DNA of 64,000 nucleotides from Liriodendron chinense (taxonomy: Eukaryota > Streptophyta > Magnoliopsida > Magnoliales > Magnoliaceae): NCBI GenBank assembly GCA_003013855.2, contig ML058408.1, positions 7,975,356-8,039,355 of the forward strand, written 5' to 3'. A program made the translations under genes and the position numbers. The notes beneath the pieces were generated by a model. That model saw only the letters and a program-made list of their open reading frames with translations. It searched no databases and was not told where the DNA came from. Shown piece after piece: positions 58,587 through 64,000 of this stretch (within the stretch, counting starts at the first letter, position 1; each line of letters opens with the position of its first letter).

Positions 58587-59283
58587 TTACAGATATAACA
58601 TTCGCGATCTCTTTCTTTCCTTTATCTTTTTCTTCCCCATGACTAGTTCTCCTCTGTCAATCATACTTTGTGGAATAGCTTTGATTATGTAACACTTGTG
58701 AGTAGGATGTCTTAACATGCGATAGTAACGACAATACTCTCTATCTTCTGTATTATCTGCTTCATCAAGCCGTTTTAGTTGTGGCAACTCAATCGTTCCT
58801 GATGCCACTAGTTGATTCATCCTAGGGATGATGTCTTCAGTTGTGAAAGAATATTCCTCTTAGGGGCTAAATCGTCGATATCTCTTATCAGTGGGCATGT
58901 TAATGGAATAATTATGTCTTTCCCTTCTATTGTCCCTTGATTTATTCTGGAGTTCTTCCTTGCCCTTCCCTTTATCTGTAACATTAGCTGAAGATCTGTT
59001 AGAGGTCCGTCAGGTAGACTCTATAGGGAAATCTTTCTTAGCGAAGGATATCTCTGCCTCTCCTGGATATAAGGATGGAGGAGCCATAACTGGGATTCGT
59101 TTACCTATACTTCGTCTTGATGGGCCTCTGATAAGTTCGAGAATGAGGTCCATTGGCTACGGTTTTAGCAGAAGCTTTGATGATATCCTTTTTTCTTTTC
59201 GGTTGCACTGTTACCCATCCACACTCATCATCTGTAGCAATGGGTGAGGCGGAAATCACCATAGCATTTGCTTTAGTTATCAT
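58587..59283 (-). pseudogene. Tat-like gag, knuckle region
   Basis: 59283-59101 (SPIATDDECGWVTVQPKRKK), then a basic linker and a stop near 58862, then 58820-58587 (MNQLVASGTIELPQLKRLDE, YCRYYRMLRHPTHKC). Y-C-x-Y-x-R with H-P-x-x-x-C is the knuckle signature of Tat gag. It lies upstream of the capsid on the coding strand, the reverse of the usual order. Confidence 0.72.
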
Positions 59284-59507
59284 ATTTTGAATTGCTTTCG
59301 TCTAGCATTTACTTCTTGTACTTTAGTTGTTGTAGGAGATGGTAAATCCTCCAGCTGTCATGAAATTAAAAATGATCTTGTGAGCTGAGCAAGCCATTTG
59401 TGAGTATTTGATTGAACGATGTAATGTACCTGAGATTTGAAAATAAAAATAATTAGTCATTTGAATTGTCTATATATACAATTTATTCTAGAGATGAAGG
59501 GTGGAAT

Positions 59508-59527
59508 GTTCCCGTTGAGAGTCGCCA
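59508..59527 (-). other. Second primer-binding-site-like motif
   Basis: The minus strand reads TGGCGACTCTCAACGGGAAC, close to the TGGCGACTC primer sites of Tat/Ogre elements. It adjoins a perfect hairpin GGCGCT-ataa-AGCGCC (59532-59547). Confidence 0.6.
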
Positions 59528-59610
59528 TTTTGGCGCTATAAAGCGCCAGAAGGTGATGAATGCTTTTCTTATAGTCTCTTATTAACATTAGAACATAACT
59601 CTTATTAATT

Positions 59611-59627
59611 TTCCAGCAGAGTCGCTA
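59611..59627 (-). other. Primer-binding site of Tat-like element
   Basis: The minus strand reads TAGCGACTCTGCTGGAA just after the LTR end (GTGTAAACA). It is one base off TGGCGACTCTGCTGG, the usual Tat-group primer site. Confidence 0.65.
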
Positions 59628-59630
59628 TTT

Positions 59631-60944
59631 TGTTTACACAACAAAATTGCCTTTGTGTTGATAGGGGAAAACAAGAGTCATATTCCAACATTAGACAAGA
59701 GAGACAGAAAAGCATTCATTAGTTCATTTACTGAGTTCTTCGTACATTTCATATTTACATCATCCCTTGATTCTAGAATAGATTGTATATTATACAAAAA
59801 TGAAGTACATTCATTCTTCTTTCATCCTGTCCAAATGACAAGGAATGACTTAACCAAGGCTTCCAAGACTATTCTTATGCTCATGAGCAAGGCAAATCAA
59901 CCAGACTAGACTTTGTTCCTTTGCAATCTTCATAAAACTCCGTGGCATAGTAATGTCACCCAACACATCTACCACTTCTAGGGATTGTATCAAATATATT
60001 CAACCTGAAGGGAGAGAGAAGGGGCTTTTGCTCCAAAAGGATCATCTACACAGTCATCCACTTACGGGGATTGTACAGAATACTTTGTATGCTCAACCCG
60101 AAGGGGGAAAGATAGGTCTTTTGCTTAAAGAACATCATCTATACAAATCATCCACTTACGGAGATTGTACAAAATACTCCGTACGCTCAACCCGAAGGGA
60201 GAAAGATAGGTCTTCTATACAAAGGAACAAACTCTCTAGTCTGGATTGCTCTTTCTCTGCATCATTCATCTGTGCCATAGTCCCAGCTTTCAATGTTCTT
60301 TCACAATTGGAAGGAAAACAAAAGTTCAGAAGCCTTTGTACATCCTTCACAAAAGTGAAGACTGAAGAGAGCTTGCCGCGGTCCGCGATAGGTACCCTCC
60401 TGGTCGATTCTTCAAATCTTCGTCTCCTTCTTCCTTAATCCAGCAGCATCTCCCTCCTGTTCATCTTTTATCCTCGGGGTCCGCACTTCGTGCGTTCAAC
60501 TTGAGAAGAAGAGAACTCTAGGTCCGTCCGTACCTCTGAGAACCTCTGAAGCTCTGAACTTCAGAATCAAGTCACAAATGAGGACCCTTGGGGGGTTTTT
60601 ATAGGCAAATGGGGTCATTTTCACATAAAGCACTTCAAATATGGCAACAGCTTGCCGAGGGTCATGTAAAGCTCATGCGCTTTTCGCGGGTCGCGTAAAG
60701 CCAGAAACCTCATCACTTTATTCTATCAATCTCATCATATCTGCTCATTTTTTTTCTGAACCTCATCATTTTCTTCTGAAAACTTCATCATATCTACTCC
60801 TTTTCTTTTGAACTTTATTTCTTTCTTTTCTCCTTCATTCTAAACCTCAATAAGTGCCTCAATCTTCTTTTCCTTGGCATTTTTCTATGCCTCAACACTA
60901 TAAAATATCAGCATGACATATCAAAGGGGTCATGCAGAGTATTT
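59631..60944 (-). repeat. Tat-like 5' LTR, cut at 60945 by S4
   Basis: The inner end is TGTTTACACAAC (59631, + strand). On the minus strand CTATAAAAACCCCCC (about 60590-60605) is the promoter TATA. Tandem units of about 93 bp lie at about 59965-60225 (ATCCACTTACGG..GATTGTAC). The U3 continues to 60944, where the Sirevirus-type LTR S4 begins. Confidence 0.7.
59965..60225. repeat. About 93-bp tandem repeats in the Tat-like LTR
   Basis: Two well-matched copies and a diverged third of CACTTACGG-GATTGTAC..CTCAACCCGAAGGG..AAGATAGGTCTT, in the transcribed (R/U5) part of the LTR. Confidence 0.85.
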
Positions 60945-62840
60945 TGTTAGTGCACTTTTCTGTGGCATACTAGTGTACCTTATTTGTCAATTACTTAGGT
61001 TAGTGAGTCTAGTGTCGTTTGAGCTTAATGAAGACGAAGACTGAAGACTCAAGCAGACCTGCTGCATCAAGGAAGAAGAAACAGGTAAAAGAGATGCCTT
61101 GGTGATGCCTTAATCTTGAACATATCTAAAACCATAACCTCTATATGACCTTGACCCAATGGGCATACTTGTAGTCATCTTAGATTGGCCTTAAGGTGTC
61201 CCAAAAGATCAGCCAAACATTGGCCATAGAGGTTGCATGTGCTGTTGTAAAACAGAAAAGAAAAACAGCAGACATGCTAAGACCAGTCATCCGACTGGTC
61301 GACAGATGACTAAAAAGGGACAACGAACTATCTTGAAAAAATCAGCCTTTAGGCTTTAATTCGACCGGTTATAAAAATCAATATCTAGGCTTTAATTCAA
61401 CCATCATCTGACCGGTCGGCGACCGACAAAAATGGGACAATGAACTTTTTAGTCTCAGGCCATGAATTCGATCGGTCGAGGACCCCAGTCCGACCGGTCA
61501 AGTTGAAGGATGACCTGTCAAAATGAAGTCATTTTATAGCCATTGGGGGTTTGTTTATATAAATGCTAGGCTCGATTTTGGGGTAAGAAGAGGAATTTTG
61601 AGGAGATTGAAGCCACCATTGTTGGAGATCATTTGAGGTTCATATCTTAACCGTAGCAAGGCATCTTCCTTGTGATTTAACACAAGAATGGAGCATTCCA
61701 AGCTCATGAAGAAGATGACCTTCCCCCTCTTTTGATCTCTAGTGTTTGGATCAAACTTGATAGTTATATTCCTATTCAAAGCTTTATGATAAAATCCTTG
61801 TAAGTGAGATATTCTAGGCAACCCATTCCCATTAGTTGTAGAGATCTCAAACCTACCCTCCTATCACCTTGGGCATCTAAAAAACATCACATGCAAGGTG
61901 ATTGATCAAGTGTGGCTGAGGCATTGGCTACGCAGTGGTAACACGATCAGGGGATCAAAGGGGAGCTGATTGAAGCATGAGAGAGCGAAGATTAAGCAAC
62001 CTGAAGCGGTATTGAACAAAGGGCTCATCCGATAAGTAAGGTTATCAAATTGTTGAGAGTCCATCCACTCTTTTCCTTGTGGAAATTGAGTGTAGAGTTT
62101 GTTTGTCAAACTCGATCTAGGATTGTTTGTCGATCCTTGGCTTGTTAGTTGAGCCTAAAATTCTAGGAACGTTAGCAGTTCCTTGGCATGTTAGTCGGGC
62201 GTAAAGACTAGGGGCATTTGGTGCTCCTTAGCTCGTTTGTTGAGCCTAAACAAAGTCTTCAAAAGGGAGCCTCCGACACGGGAGTGAATGTGTGTTGGGT
62301 TGAGAGTTAGCCCTTGTCAAAAACTCTGTTAGGGTTGAGAGGTGAATCGGTAAAACCACCCTGTAAAGGTTGAGAGGTGAACCTTATTTAAAACCTTGGT
62401 ATAGTGAATGCCGGTGTGCTCAATGGGGTTGAGTACTTAAATCTGGAGTGGAGTAGACCCAAAGTCGAACCACTATACATGCTTGTGTTTGTGATTGAAT
62501 TAAGCAAATTGTTATCTTAACATTATGTGTTTAATTATTTAATTATAAATGCTTGATAGGAATGTAAACTAGGCACTAGATAGGCACATCCACACACAAG
62601 ATGTACTTTCATGAAGTAGTGTAGACTTGAGCTCATTAATCCATTCTCATAGTCTACATAAGTTGCATAGATTAGGAGCTTGATTTGTTTAATCATCTAA
62701 TTATTTATGCATGCTTAAACTAGGTAGCTTATTGCTTTAACCATTTGCTAGTCTTGTGATTGGACCCACTTAGGCTTGGAAGCTGAAGTGTTCTTGCTTA
62801 CTTAGTTTAATTAGTTAAATTGTGTAAGTAGGCGAAAAGA
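60945..62840 (+). repeat. Sirevirus-type LTR (S4), 3' end missing
   Basis: TGTTAGTGCACTTTTC at 60945. It is co-linear with S2 and S3 to GGCGAAAAGAT near 62836, then breaks into Tat-like pol. Diverged CCGACCGGTC-type motifs lie at 61280-61505, upstream of TTTATATAAAT (61552-61562). No TSD can be checked. Confidence 0.85.
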
Positions 62841-62843
62841 TCT

Positions 62844-63395
62844 TGTCTTATGAAAAAGGGAGTGAAATTTGAATGGGACGGGGCATGTGAGAACACATTT
62901 GAATCCATTAAGAGTTTGTTGAAGCAACCCCTTCTGTTAATCGCCCCGATCCAAGGTAGACCCTTGATCATGTACATCGCAGCTTGTGAAAATTCACTTG
63001 GCACTTTGTTGTCACAGAAGAACGAGAAAGGAAAGGAAAATGCCCTATATTATCTAAGCAGAACGTTAGTGAGGGCAGAGAACCACTATTTTCCTATTGA
63101 GAAGACACGTTTGACATTAATATTTACAGTAAAGAAGCTACGACATTATTGTCTATCACATGATGTGATACTTATTTCGCGAGTCGACCCAATAAGGTAT
63201 CTTATAATGCGACCGATACTATCAGGAAGATTGGCCAAATGGATGTTGCTTCTATCAAAATTTACTATCACATACATGCCTTCCAAAGCAGTAGCTGATT
63301 TCTTAGCCGCTCACATGACTCTTGGAGATGAAAAATTATCAGATGATTTTGGAGATGAGCATGTATTCTTAGTTGAGTCAGCTAAACCCTGGTAA
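62844..63395 (+). pseudogene. Tat-like RT thumb and RNase H
   Basis: An open frame of 181 residues: MKKGVKFEWDGACENTFESI, LIMYIAACENSLGTLLSQKN, ENALYYLSRTLVRAENHYFP, RPILSGRLAKWMLLLSKFTI, KAVADFLAAHM. This is the RT-to-RNase H region of Tat-group gypsy elements. Upstream RT motifs are missing because S4 adjoins at about 62840. The frame ends after AKPW at 63395. Confidence 0.88.
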
Positions 63396-64000
63396 ATGTA
63401 TTTCGATAGGGCTGCGGAACATCGAGGGCAGGCGCCGGGGTGATTTTCATTAACCTCCTCGGTGATTTATTGCCATATTCTTTACGTTGGAAACGACATT
63501 CACGAATAATGAAGCTGAATATAATGCGCTCACTATCGGGTTAGAAATTTCCTGAGAAATGTAAATTCAAATAATAAGGGTCTTCAGGGATTCGCAACTA
63601 ACAATAAACTAACTCATTATAGAATATGAAATAAGAAAAATGAAATTTTTACCTTATTGTCCCAAAGCCAGAATGTTGTTCAAAGATTTCCATGATATTA
63701 CTATACAACACATGCACAGGAAAGAAAATGCGAAGGCAGATGCATTGGCAAGCTTGGACGCAGCTCTCTCATGTATTCTATGAAGTCCGCTTCAGGTAAC
63801 AATTAAAGAACAAAGATTTTTGCCGCCACTTGAATTTGCAGGTGACATTGAGAAAGCCTAGCCAGTCTCTTATTTAGAAATGACAATTGTGACTGGTGGC
63901 ATTCGCTGATCGATTATCTGAAATAAGATATCTTACCAAATGAGCCGTCACTAAAAGCGCAAATAAAACAAAGAGCCAAGAAATTTATTATACACACTGA
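63396..64000 (+). pseudogene. Tat-like second RNase H and connection to integrase
   Basis: MYFDRAAEHRGQA (family: MYFDGA) opens a second, plant-type RNase H with shifts and stops, continuing EYEIRKMKFLPYCPKARMLF and ENAKADALASLDA (to about 63780). The last 100 bases read like the segment before integrase (LPNEPSLKAQIKQRAKKF). A second RNase H is a hallmark of the Tat group. It runs off the right edge. Confidence 0.82.

Overview
The window looks like nuclear DNA from a flowering plant with a large, repeat-rich genome. There is one recognisable host gene, on the + strand: the 3' part of an HMA1-type P1B heavy-metal ATPase. Three exons are visible (11691-11878, 11970-12056, 22162-22338), all open and with GT-AG borders. 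Nearly everything else is nested LTR-retrotransposons, most of them decayed, plus two SINE-like copies, a terminal-inverted-repeat element and microsatellites. The species cannot be read from the sequence. The style of the low-copy repeat at 22476-23036 reminds me of magnoliid genomes, but that is only an impression. I see no bacterial genes, CRISPR array, rRNA or functional tRNA.

Layout. 1-8328: a minus-strand Ty3/gypsy chromovirus (G1) running off the left edge. A deleted relative (G2a) interrupts its RT, and a solo LTR with a perfect target-site duplication (TSD) interrupts its gag. 8329-9540: a copia relic hit by G1. 9541-11690: intronic sequence. 11691-22338: the HMA1 exons; the 10.1-kb last intron holds an Athila-like gypsy remnant (12381-19395) interrupted by a second deleted chromovirus (G2b, 15344-19062). 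22339-24928: intergenic, with a TIR element and two poly-C/SINE neighbourhoods. 24929-36191: a full-length Tekay/Del-like chromovirus with PBS, PPT, 2.85-kb LTRs and TSD TATTG. 36783-41061: the 3' part of a copia element. 41062-47877: a Sirevirus-like copia remnant carrying a solo LTR. 47878-55926: two Athila-like deletion derivatives in inverted orientation. 55927-60944: minus-strand Tat-like gag and LTR, split by another Sirevirus-type solo LTR. 60945-62840: a fourth Sirevirus-type LTR. 62844-64000: plus-strand Tat-like RT/RNase H/second RNase H, running off the right edge.

How the parts relate. The transposons have enlarged the HMA1 introns without breaking the visible exons; the intron before the first visible exon must be longer than 11.69 kb if the gene is intact. 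LTRs from at least three unrelated lineages carry a variable array of short palindromic motifs just upstream of their TATA box, and copies of one family carry different motifs at the same position. This is the most unusual signal in the window.
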